NCBI GenBank assembly: GCA_021297985.1
Contig: JAJTGU010000033.1
Location: 1-59,248 of the forward strand
Direction of reading: 5' to 3'
Origin: Rubrivivax sp.
Lineage (GTDB): Bacteria > Pseudomonadota > Gammaproteobacteria > Burkholderiales > Burkholderiaceae_C
DNA: 59,248 bases
Shown here in pieces: positions 46,173 through 53,527 of this stretch; the first letter of the stretch is position 1, and the number at the start of each line of letters is the position of its first letter. The notes below the pieces were generated by a model. That model was given only the letters and a program-made list of their open reading frames with translations, made no database searches and was not told where the DNA came from. The position numbers and the translations under genes are program-made.

Positions 46173-47210
46173 ATGTCCCAGGCCGTCGAACACCTTGCCG
46201 AACTGACCGGGCTGCGCGACCGCGACGTGCTCGACGTCACGCTGGCCCAGGTGCTGCTGTCATTGGTGCGTGCTCAATCGGTGGCGGTGCGCCGGGTCGT
46301 CGGTCCGGCCGAGGACAGTCGATGGCTCACCCGGGCCGAGCTCGCTGCCGGCGAGGCCACGCCAAGAGCGGACTCGATGTGGTCCGAACTCGCGATGCTC
46401 GAGCCACTGGCCTCACGGCGGCCGGCGCATGCCTGCCTGCATGCCCAGCAGGTGGTGCACCACGCCGGCGACCCAAGGCTGACCTGTTTCCCGCTCGGCA
46501 GCGAGAGGGGCGCCGTCGGCGTCGTCGAGATGACGTCCCATGATGCGCTCGACGGCGAACAGCTTCGCCTGGTCGAAGGGCTGTTGCGCGTCTACCGCAA
46601 TTTCCAGGGCCTGCTCGACAGCAGCGAGCGCGACAGCCTCACGGGTTTGCTCAACCGCAGCACCTTCGATGGCTCGTTCCTGCGACTGGCCGGTGAGCTG
46701 TCGACCGGCGGGCCGGCTGCCGTGCACAGCGGGGGCGACGAGGCACGGATGGTGAATCCGGCGGTGGCGTGCCTGGGTGTGATCGACATCGATCACTTCA
46801 AACGCGTCAACGACAACTTCGGCCATCTGATCGGCGACGAGGTGCTGCTGCTCGTTGCCCGGCTGATGCGTGCGACCTTCCGGTTCCACGACCTCCTGTT
46901 CCGCTTCGGCGGCGAGGAGTTCGTGGTCCTGATGCGATGCCACAGCCTGACCGATGCACAGGGCGCGTTCGAGCGCTTCCGACGCGAGGTCGAGCGCTAT
47001 GCGTTCCCGCAGGTCGGACGCATTGCCGTCAGCGTCGGGCTGACGGCGATGCTGGCGCACGACTCGCCGCAGGCCGCCTTCGAACGGGCCGACAAGGCCG
47101 TCTACTGGGTCAAGCAGAACGGCCGAAACCAGGTGGCCGAGCACACGGATCTGGTCGCGCGCGGTCTGCTTGAGGCGGCGGACCGCAGCAGCGACATGGA
47201 GCTGTTCTGA
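46173..47210 (+). CDS. GGDEF diguanylate cyclase
   Basis: This 345-residue protein makes cyclic di-GMP from two GTP. Residues ~1-145 are a GAF-like sensory domain (LVRAQSVAVRRVVGPAEDSR). The GGDEF domain follows from about residue 155 (ERDSLTGLLNRSTF). Active-site GGEEF is at residues 246-250, with the inhibitory I-site RFHD at 237-240, five residues before it. An insertion of about 25 residues (TGGPAAVHSGGDEARMV) lies inside the domain before DIDHFKRVND. It starts 36 bases after chpA on the same strand, so it is likely the last gene of the Pil-Chp operon. No EAL domain is present. Confidence 0.93.
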   Translation: MSQAVEHLAELTGLRDRDVLDVTLAQVLLSLVRAQSVAVRRVVGPAEDSRWLTRAELAAGEATPRADSMWSELAMLEPLASRRPAHACLHAQQVVHHAGDPRLTCFPLGSERGAVGVVEMTSHDALDGEQLRLVEGLLRVYRNFQGLLDSSERDSLTGLLNRSTFDGSFLRLAGELSTGGPAAVHSGGDEARMVNPAVACLGVIDIDHFKRVNDNFGHLIGDEVLLLVARLMRATFRFHDLLFRFGGEEFVVLMRCHSLTDAQGAFERFRREVERYAFPQVGRIAVSVGLTAMLAHDSPQAAFERADKAVYWVKQNGRNQVAEHTDLVARGLLEAADRSSDMELF

Positions 47211-47236
47211 CCCTCAGGCGGGCGTGCCCGGGGCCG

Positions 47237-47262
47237 CCTTGTCCCCACGTCCAGCGACAAGG
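47237..47262 (+). other. Weak hairpin after the pil-chp-GGDEF genes
   Basis: CCTTGTC (47237-47243) and GACAAGG (47256-47262) form a 7-bp stem with a 12-base loop in the 91-base gap before the response-regulator gene. There is no T-tract after it, so termination would need Rho or another factor. The gap otherwise shows nothing I can name. Confidence 0.3.
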
Positions 47263-47301
47263 ACCCGGTGTGATTCCGCGCGCTTTGGCCGATGCTCGCG
47301 C

Positions 47302-48009
47302 ATGGATCCGACCCCCACCATGACCGGCAACCCAACGCCTTGGCGCACCGCCCTCGTCGAAGACGACGCGGCGTTCCGTGCCTCGCTGGCGTCGGCGGCG
47401 ATGCGCGAGCCCATGTTCGAACTCGTTGGCGCTGCAGCCGACCTGCCCGAGGGTCTGGCCTTGCTGCGAGAGTGCCGCCCCGAACTGTTGCTGGTCGACC
47501 TGCAACTGCCCAGCGGCAGCGGCCTGGCGCTGATCGAAGCGGCGACCCACGAGCTGCCGGAATGCGAGGTGGTCGTGATCAGCACGCTGGCCGACGACGA
47601 CAGCGTCGTCGCGGCGCTGGCCGCCGGGGCCGTGGGTTACCTGCTCAAGACAGCCCACGTTGCAGCCCTGGTCGAGCAACTCGCCAGCCTGCGAGACGGT
47701 GGCAGCCCGATGAGCCCGGTCATCGCGCGCAAGCTTCTTCGCCTGCTGGCGCCAGGCCGCGGGGTCCCTGGCGGACCGGGAACAGCCGGCGGGGGTGCGA
47801 CCGGTGGCGAGACACCGCGCCTTTCAGAGCGCGAGTTGGCGGTGCTGCAGGACACCGCGCTGGGCTACCGTTTCGACGAGATCGCCCAGCGCCAGGGCGT
47901 CAGCGTGCACACCATCGCCACCTACGCCAAACGCTGCTACCGCAAGCTGCAGGCCCACTCCAAGACCCAGGCCGTGGCGCGCGCGCGGCAGTTCGGCCTC
48001 ATCGGCTGA
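47302..48009 (+). CDS. NarL/LuxR-type response regulator
   Basis: This 235-residue regulator has an N-terminal receiver (TALVEDDAAFRASLASA with E20-D22, phosphoacceptor D66 in LLLVDLQLPSGSG, and a Lys in YLLKTAHVAALVEQL), a glycine-rich linker and a C-terminal LuxR helix-turn-helix. The last shows LSERELAVLQDTALGYRFDE and VSVHTIATYAKRCYRKLQAH. ATGs at 47302 and 47320 are both possible; the first is used. Its 3' end overlaps the convergent sensor kinase gene by 11 bases. That kinase is the likely partner. Target genes are unknown. Confidence 0.9.
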   Translation: MDPTPTMTGNPTPWRTALVEDDAAFRASLASAAMREPMFELVGAAADLPEGLALLRECRPELLLVDLQLPSGSGLALIEAATHELPECEVVVISTLADDDSVVAALAAGAVGYLLKTAHVAALVEQLASLRDGGSPMSPVIARKLLRLLAPGRGVPGGPGTAGGGATGGETPRLSERELAVLQDTALGYRFDEIAQRQGVSVHTIATYAKRCYRKLQAHSKTQAVARARQFGLIG

Positions 48010-49999
48010 CCGTCTCCAGCGGCAGGCGGATCTCGATCGCGGTGCCGACGCCGACCTCGAGCCATCGCCGCGGGGCCGGGCTGTGCCAGGCGATGGCCGC
48101 GCCCAGGCGCTCGGCGCGTGTCGCGAGGCCCTTGCGGCCGATGCCGGGTCGCGCCTGGCTCGGGAGGCCGATGCCGTTGTCGACCAGCCAGAGCACGACC
48201 TCGTGGTCGGCGAGTTCGGTCGCGACGACGAAGCGGCTCGCCTGCGCGTGGCGAATGGTGTTGGCCAGGGCCTCCTGCAAGGCGCGCACCATCTCCAGTG
48301 CACCGGCCCCTTGCAGCGTGGGCAGCGGTGGCGTGGCCTGCACGCGCCAGTCGAAGTGCAGACCGGCGGCGTGCAGCATCGGCTCGACGCGCTGGCGCCA
48401 GCCGCCCAGCAGCACGCCGAGATCCCCCTCGCTCTCGGCCAGGGCATCGACCGACAGGCGCATCTCCAGCAGGCAGGCGTCGAGGGCTTGCGCCAGCTCG
48501 TCCGGGGTCAGATCGGCCGCGCGCAGACGCACGTTCAGCAGTTGGGCGCCAAGCCCGTCGTGCAGGTCCTGCAGCAGCCGATGGCGCTGCTCGCTGGCGG
48601 CGCGTTCGCGTTCGGCCTCGGCCCGTGCAGCGTAGGCCGTCTGCATCGCCCGGCTCCGGTCGGCGAGTTCATCGGTGAGCTGAACCCGCAAGGCTCGCTC
48701 GCGACGCGCCACGTCCGTGAAGTGGGCGAGCAGCAGCGCGGCGACCCAGGCGACCCAGCCGGCGTGGGCCAGGGCGTTGGAATCGACCACCGGCCGCTGG
48801 ACGATCAGCGCACCGGTGCCGATCCAGGCCCAGGTCGCGGCCGAGAAGCCGACCAGCAGCGCCGTGCCCCAGGCGGCGGCGCCGGCGCCCGGGCGCGCCA
48901 GCGCGCGCAGTGCGTAGCCCCAGGCCAGCGCCAGCAGCAGCGCCCGGCTGGCCAGCGCCCACCAGGGCCAAGGGTGACCGAAGTCCGACCAGGCCAGGCC
49001 CGCCCAGGCGGCCAGTGAATCGACCGGTGCGCCGATGGCGCACAGCCCGATCAGGCCCAGCCGCAAGCGCGGGGTCCACAGGCCTGCCAGGCGTGCTGCG
49101 ATGGCCACCAGCAAGGCCTTGGCGGCGAGGTCGATCAAGTCGAGCACCATGCGCCAGTACGGAGACGGCAAGGGCTGCTCGGCCAGCACATACGGGCTGA
49201 GCAGCGCCGCCAACAGCGCAACATGGGCGGCGCTGAGCGGATACAGGGGTTCGTCACGCCGAACCACGGCCACCAGCGCCAGGAAGACACCGACCAGCAG
49301 GCCGCCGATCATGGTCATCGTGCGCAGCGCCTGCCAGCGCTGGCGGCCCTCGTCCTGCGCCATCACGGCCGCGCGTGGGCCGAGCAGCGGTGCGTCCAGA
49401 CGTGCCCCCGTGGGCCCGGGCGCACCCACGTGGAGTTGCAGGCGCTGCATCGCCCCGGCGCGGCGCAGCGCGGGTGGAATGTCGACCGCCAGGTGACGGC
49501 TGCCCAGCACGAAGCGATCACGGTCGTACCCGGATCGGGCGAGCAGCACACCGTCCAGATACACCGAGATTGCGGGCTGGTAGGCCAGCGCCAGCAGTTG
49601 CGGCTCGGCCAGCGCGATGGCGTCGGGCGGAGGCAGGTCGAACTCCAGCCAGTAGCCGCCAGCGTCCGGATCGGCACTTCGGCGCAGCGGCAAGCGCGCC
49701 TCAGAGGCGGTGGCCAGCGCGGCAGGTGGCGCGCCAGCGCCAGCGCCGAGGGCGGTGTCGGACATGCCTCGCGCCTGCGTGAGCCGAAGGACATCGCCTG
49801 GCGGCCCCGGTGCCAGCGCCAGGGTCTGCACGGCCCAGATGGCGAGCCAAGGCAGTGCCAGGGCCAAGGCCAGGCGCCAGAACCGACGGCCTCCCGGCGT
49901 CGGCGCTGGCGGCAAGGGCATGGGCGTTTCTGCGGGCATCGGTTCGATCATGCGGCGCTTCGCCCGTGGCGACCATGGGCCCGATAAAGGGTTAACCAT
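47999..49999 (-). CDS. NarL-family sensor histidine kinase (7TM-DISM-like)
   Basis: This 666-residue membrane kinase has an N-terminal signal or anchor helix (residues ~40-58) and an extracytoplasmic beta domain (~90-240, VYLDGVLLARSGYDRDRF). Seven predicted membrane helices follow (~250-440, MTMIGGLLVGVFLALVAVV and on), as in 7TMR-DISM sensors. A coiled coil leads to a HisKA_3 domain with H480 in LLQDLHDGLGAQL, then an ATPase domain (ALQEALANTIRHAQ, VDNGIGLPSQ, GRKGLATRAERLG). ATG at 49999 is chosen because GGAAGG lies 5 bases upstream. It overlaps the convergent response regulator by 11 bases and is divergent from a TetR gene. Confidence 0.88.
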   Translation of the reverse strand: MVNPLSGPWSPRAKRRMIEPMPAETPMPLPPAPTPGGRRFWRLALALALPWLAIWAVQTLALAPGPPGDVLRLTQARGMSDTALGAGAGAPPAALATASEARLPLRRSADPDAGGYWLEFDLPPPDAIALAEPQLLALAYQPAISVYLDGVLLARSGYDRDRFVLGSRHLAVDIPPALRRAGAMQRLQLHVGAPGPTGARLDAPLLGPRAAVMAQDEGRQRWQALRTMTMIGGLLVGVFLALVAVVRRDEPLYPLSAAHVALLAALLSPYVLAEQPLPSPYWRMVLDLIDLAAKALLVAIAARLAGLWTPRLRLGLIGLCAIGAPVDSLAAWAGLAWSDFGHPWPWWALASRALLLALAWGYALRALARPGAGAAAWGTALLVGFSAATWAWIGTGALIVQRPVVDSNALAHAGWVAWVAALLLAHFTDVARRERALRVQLTDELADRSRAMQTAYAARAEAERERAASEQRHRLLQDLHDGLGAQLLNVRLRAADLTPDELAQALDACLLEMRLSVDALAESEGDLGVLLGGWRQRVEPMLHAAGLHFDWRVQATPPLPTLQGAGALEMVRALQEALANTIRHAQASRFVVATELADHEVVLWLVDNGIGLPSQARPGIGRKGLATRAERLGAAIAWHSPAPRRWLEVGVGTAIEIRLPLETVSR

Positions 50000-50014
50000 G
50001 ATGCCCTTCCGGGT

Positions 50015-50044
50015 TTCAAACAAACGTTTGATTGGCGCTAGACT
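50015..50044 (+). promoter_or_regulatory. Candidate TetR-gene promoter with CAAACGTTTG operator
   Basis: TTCAAA at 50015-50020 and TAGACT at 50039-50044 form a -35/-10 pair with an 18-base spacer. A perfect 10-bp palindrome CAAACGTTTG (50021-50030) sits within that spacer, immediately after the -35. The -10 ends 8 bases before the regulator ATG. The site lies in a 53-base divergent spacer and also falls just upstream of the sensor-kinase gene. Autorepression is the natural reading. Confidence 0.5.
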
Positions 50045-50052
50045 TCGCCGCC

Positions 50053-50742
50053 ATGAACGCCAAAGCCATCTCCAGCCCATCATCCACAGTCCCGGGCACC
50101 GTGGCCGAGGACACACGACAGCGACTTCTGAATGCCGCCCTGCGGCTGTTCGCCGAGCAAGGTTTTGCCAAGACCTCGACCCGCGAGCTGGCCGAAGCCG
50201 CTCAGGTCAACATTGCCGCCATCAGCTACCACTTTGGCGACAAGGCCGGGCTCTACCGCGCGGTCTACTTCGAGCCGATGGGCTCGCCCGAGGCCGACAT
50301 CACCTTGTTCCGCGAGGCCGCGCACTCCCTTGAATCGGCCTTGACGGCGCTGTACGCCAGCTTCCTCGAGCCGCTGCGGCAGGGCGACGCCTCGCGTCTG
50401 TGCATGAAGCTGCACTTCCGCGAATGGATCGAGCCCACGGGCCTCTGGGACGAGGAGCTGCGCACCTCGATCCAGCCCATGCACGACGTCCTGGTCGGCG
50501 TGCTGGTCCGCAGCTTCGGGCTGCCGGCGCCCGACGACGATGTGCAGCGCCTGGCGGTGCTGCTGGTCGCGCCGGGCGTGCACCTGCACATCGGCCGCGA
50601 CGTGACCGACCTCGTCGCACCGGGCCTGTACGACGGGCCCGACGCGATCAACCTGTGGTGCGAGCGCATGCTCACTTTCGGCATGGCGATGGTGCACGCC
50701 GAGGCCCGGCGCCGCGGCGTCGCGCTGCGCGACGACGGCTGA
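50053..50742 (+). CDS. TetR-family regulator (CerR/DUF1956-like)
   Basis: This 229-residue repressor has an N-terminal TetR DNA-binding domain (residues ~20-65, RQRLLNAALRLFAEQGFAKT then VNIAAISYHFGDKAGLYRA) and a C-terminal ligand domain of the CerR (DUF1956) type (SRLCMKLHFREWIEPTGLW). It probably represses the efflux genes that follow and its own promoter until an effector binds. The ATG at 50053 is 8 bases past a TAGACT box with a palindrome beside it. The outer-membrane channel gene begins 55 bases after the stop in the same orientation. Confidence 0.9.
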   Translation: MNAKAISSPSSTVPGTVAEDTRQRLLNAALRLFAEQGFAKTSTRELAEAAQVNIAAISYHFGDKAGLYRAVYFEPMGSPEADITLFREAAHSLESALTALYASFLEPLRQGDASRLCMKLHFREWIEPTGLWDEELRTSIQPMHDVLVGVLVRSFGLPAPDDDVQRLAVLLVAPGVHLHIGRDVTDLVAPGLYDGPDAINLWCERMLTFGMAMVHAEARRRGVALRDDG

Positions 50743-50797
50743 AGGCAAGCCCGACGACCCCCCGAATCCTGCGCCAACACGATCCATTTCCTCCCGC

Positions 50798-52267
50798 ATG
50801 ACCATGTCCAGATCGACCTTGCTTCCGACCCTCACCGCCCTGGCGCTGTGTGCCACGCTGGCCGGCTGTGCCCAGATCGGGCCCAGGCCCGTCACGGCCA
50901 GCACGGCGCTGGCCGGCGTCCAGCCCGTGGACACCCGCTGGCAGGCCGCGCGCCCGTCGGCACCTGCCGCCAACGAATCGACATCCGCGCGGCCAGCCGA
51001 TCCTCTGGCGTGGTGGCAGCGCTTCGACGACCCCGAAGTGGCCGCCCTGGTTCTCGCTGCCACCGACGGCGGCCCGACGCTGGCCGCAGCGCAGGCCCGG
51101 CTTGATCGTGCCCGGGCCACGCAAACAGCCGCTGCTTCAACGCTCGGTCCGCAACTCACCGCATCGGCGTCGGCCAGCCAGGGCCGAAGCGTTCCGCGGG
51201 CGGCAACGGCGACCACGACGGGCGGCAGCCTGCAGGCGTCCTGGGAGCTTGACCTGTTCGGCGCCAATCGAGCCGCCGCTTCGGCAGCCGCCGAGCGCAC
51301 GTCGGCCAGTGCCGCCGATCTGCACGCGACCCGAACCACTCTGGCGGCCGAGACGGGTGCCGCGGTGATCGCCCTGCGCGCCTGCCAGGCCCAGGCCGAG
51401 CAAAGCCGGCTGGACGCCCAGTCGCGGTCGACCACGGCCCGCCTGACCGAGCAAAGCGCGGGTGCCGGCTTCGCCGCCCCGGCCGACGCCGCCCTGGCCC
51501 GCGCGGGTGCGGCGAGTGCACGCAACGCGGCCGTGGCCCAGCAGGCGCAGTGCGACACCCTCATCAAGACCCTGGTCGAGCTGACCGCGTTGCCTGAAGC
51601 CACGCTGCGCGAGCGCCTGAAGGCCCGCAGCGGCCAGGTGCCGCAGCTCGCCGGTGCCGGGCTCGCGGTGCCGGAACTGCCCGCGTCCCTGCTCGCCCAG
51701 AGGCCGGATGTCTTTCAGGCCGCCCGCCTGCTGGTCGCCGCCGCGGCCGACCAGAGCGCAGCGGCTGCTCGCCAGTGGCCGCAGATCTCGCTGGCCGGGA
51801 CATTGGGCGCGTTGAGTCTGCGCAGCCAGGGCGAAACCACCCGAGGCACGGTCTGGACCCTTGGCCCGTTGTCCATCTCGCTGCCGCTCTTCGACGGTGG
51901 CGCGCGGGCCGCCGCCAATGCGCAGGCGCGAGCCGACTACGACGAGGCGCTGGCGCTGTACCAGTCCCATGTGCGACGCGCCGTGCGTGAAGTCGAGTCG
52001 GCGCTTGTGGCGCTCGACGCCGCCGGCTCGCGCCAGGCCGACGCCGAAGGTGCCGCGCGCGACTTCGAGATTTCGCTCCGGGCCACCGAGGCTCGCTGGC
52101 GCGCCGGCCTGGCCAGCCAGTTCGAGCTTGAAGACGCGCGCCGCAACGCCCTTGCGGCGCAGAACGTGCTCATCGACCTCCGTCGCGAACGCAGCTCGGC
52201 CTGGGTCACGCTGTGGCGCAGCCTGGGCGGCGGCTTCGTCGCCGACATGCCCTCGAATCTCACTTGA
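50798..52267 (+). CDS. RND efflux outer-membrane channel, NodT family
   Basis: This 489-residue TolC-like channel lipoprotein begins with a signal and lipobox (LCATLAGCAQI, Cys about residue 27). The periodic helical repeats of the OEP fold follow (FEISLRATEARWRAGLASQF, LPLFDGGARAAANAQARADY, LPASLLAQRPDVFQAARLL). It forms the exit duct of the tripartite pump encoded by the next two genes. A second ATG at 50804 is possible. The adaptor gene starts 16 bases after the stop. The order outer-membrane, adaptor, permease is typical of betaproteobacterial efflux operons. Confidence 0.93.
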   Translation: MTMSRSTLLPTLTALALCATLAGCAQIGPRPVTASTALAGVQPVDTRWQAARPSAPAANESTSARPADPLAWWQRFDDPEVAALVLAATDGGPTLAAAQARLDRARATQTAAASTLGPQLTASASASQGRSVPRAATATTTGGSLQASWELDLFGANRAAASAAAERTSASAADLHATRTTLAAETGAAVIALRACQAQAEQSRLDAQSRSTTARLTEQSAGAGFAAPADAALARAGAASARNAAVAQQAQCDTLIKTLVELTALPEATLRERLKARSGQVPQLAGAGLAVPELPASLLAQRPDVFQAARLLVAAAADQSAAAARQWPQISLAGTLGALSLRSQGETTRGTVWTLGPLSISLPLFDGGARAAANAQARADYDEALALYQSHVRRAVREVESALVALDAAGSRQADAEGAARDFEISLRATEARWRAGLASQFELEDARRNALAAQNVLIDLRRERSSAWVTLWRSLGGGFVADMPSNLT

Positions 52268-52283
52268 TCCGTCAGTCCCGACC

Positions 52284-53492
52284 ATGAATCCGACCCTTCG
52301 CTCCATTGCTCAACATCGCGCTCTGCCGTGGTCCCTGGCCGCTGTGGCCACCATCGCCACCCTGGGTGCCCTGACCCTTGCGGTCCGCGCGCAGGCCCAG
52401 GCCAGCAGCGCGCCTGCATCACCCGAAGCCAAGTCCGCGGCCGCGGCGGCAGCGGCCAAGCCTGCGCTGAGTGTCAGCGTCGTGTCGCCGCAGGCCACGC
52501 CGCTGACATTGAATCTCGGGGCCAACGGCAGCATTGCCGCCTGGCAGGAAGCCAGCATCGGCTCCGAAACCAACGGCTGGCGCCTGGCCGAGGTCAAGGT
52601 CAACGTCGGCGACCGGGTCCAACGAGGCCAGGTGCTGGCGAGTTTTGCCAACGAGATGGCACAGGCTGAACTGGCCCAGAGCAAGGCCGCGGTCGCCGAA
52701 GCCGAGGCCACACTGGCCGAAGCCGCTGCCAACGCCCAGCGCGCCCGCGAGCTGCAGGCCACCGGCGCGCTGAGTGCCGAGCGCATCGCTCAGCTGCTGA
52801 CCGCCGAACGCACCGCCCAGGCGCGGCTCGAGGCGATCAAGGCGAGCACGAACATGGTCCAGATCCGGCTCACCCAGACCCGCGTGCTGGCGCCCGACAG
52901 CGGCGTGATCAGTGCCCGCAGCGCCACCGTCGGCGCCGTCGTGCCCGCTGGCCAGGAACTGTTCCGCCTGATCCGTGGCGGTCGCCTCGAATGGCGCGCC
53001 GAGGTTCCGGCCAGCGACCTGGCCCGTGTCCAGCCCGGTCAGGTGGTGAGCGTGGTCCCTGCCGGGGGCGGCAGCATCGCCGGGCGGGTGCGCATGGTGG
53101 CGCCGACGGTGGATGCCGCAACCCGCAATGGTCTGGTCTATGTCGATCTGCCGCAGCCTGGCACCGCCAAGGCCGGCATGTTCGCCCGCGGCGAGTTCGC
53201 GATCGGCTCCGGCAGCGGACAGACGCTGCCGCAGGCCGCGGTCCTGTTCCGTGACGGCTTCAGCTACGTCTTCAAGCTCGACCCCGACAACCGGGTGCGC
53301 CAGATCAAGGTCACGACGGGCCGTCGGGTCGGCGACCGGATCGAGATCGTGTCGCCCATCGAAGCCAACACCCGGCTGGTTGCTGCGGGGGTGGGCTTCC
53401 TGGCCGACGGCGACCGGGTGCGGGTGGTCGGCAACGCGCCGGCCTCGGCCTCTGCCGCACCGGCCACAGCCAAACCGGCCGCCAAGAGCTGA
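52284..53492 (+). CDS. RND efflux periplasmic adaptor (membrane fusion protein)
   Basis: This 402-residue adaptor has an N-terminal signal anchor (residues ~17-37, WSLAAVATIATLGALTL), an Ala-rich stretch, then a lipoyl/barrel-sandwich part (LNLGANGSIAAWQEASIGSE, VNVGDRVQRGQVLASFANE). A helical hairpin covers residues ~135-195 (KAAVAEAEATLAEAAANAQR), and beta-barrel segments follow (LEWRAEVPASDLARVQPGQV). It bridges the permease and the outer-membrane channel. The C-terminus ends in an Ala/Lys-rich tail. It starts 16 bases after the channel gene and ends 35 bases before the permease. Confidence 0.92.
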   Translation: MNPTLRSIAQHRALPWSLAAVATIATLGALTLAVRAQAQASSAPASPEAKSAAAAAAAKPALSVSVVSPQATPLTLNLGANGSIAAWQEASIGSETNGWRLAEVKVNVGDRVQRGQVLASFANEMAQAELAQSKAAVAEAEATLAEAAANAQRARELQATGALSAERIAQLLTAERTAQARLEAIKASTNMVQIRLTQTRVLAPDSGVISARSATVGAVVPAGQELFRLIRGGRLEWRAEVPASDLARVQPGQVVSVVPAGGGSIAGRVRMVAPTVDAATRNGLVYVDLPQPGTAKAGMFARGEFAIGSGSGQTLPQAAVLFRDGFSYVFKLDPDNRVRQIKVTTGRRVGDRIEIVSPIEANTRLVAAGVGFLADGDRVRVVGNAPASASAAPATAKPAAKS

Positions 53493-53527
53493 GCCCGGTC
53501 CCGAGAACACGCAAGGTCACGACCGCC

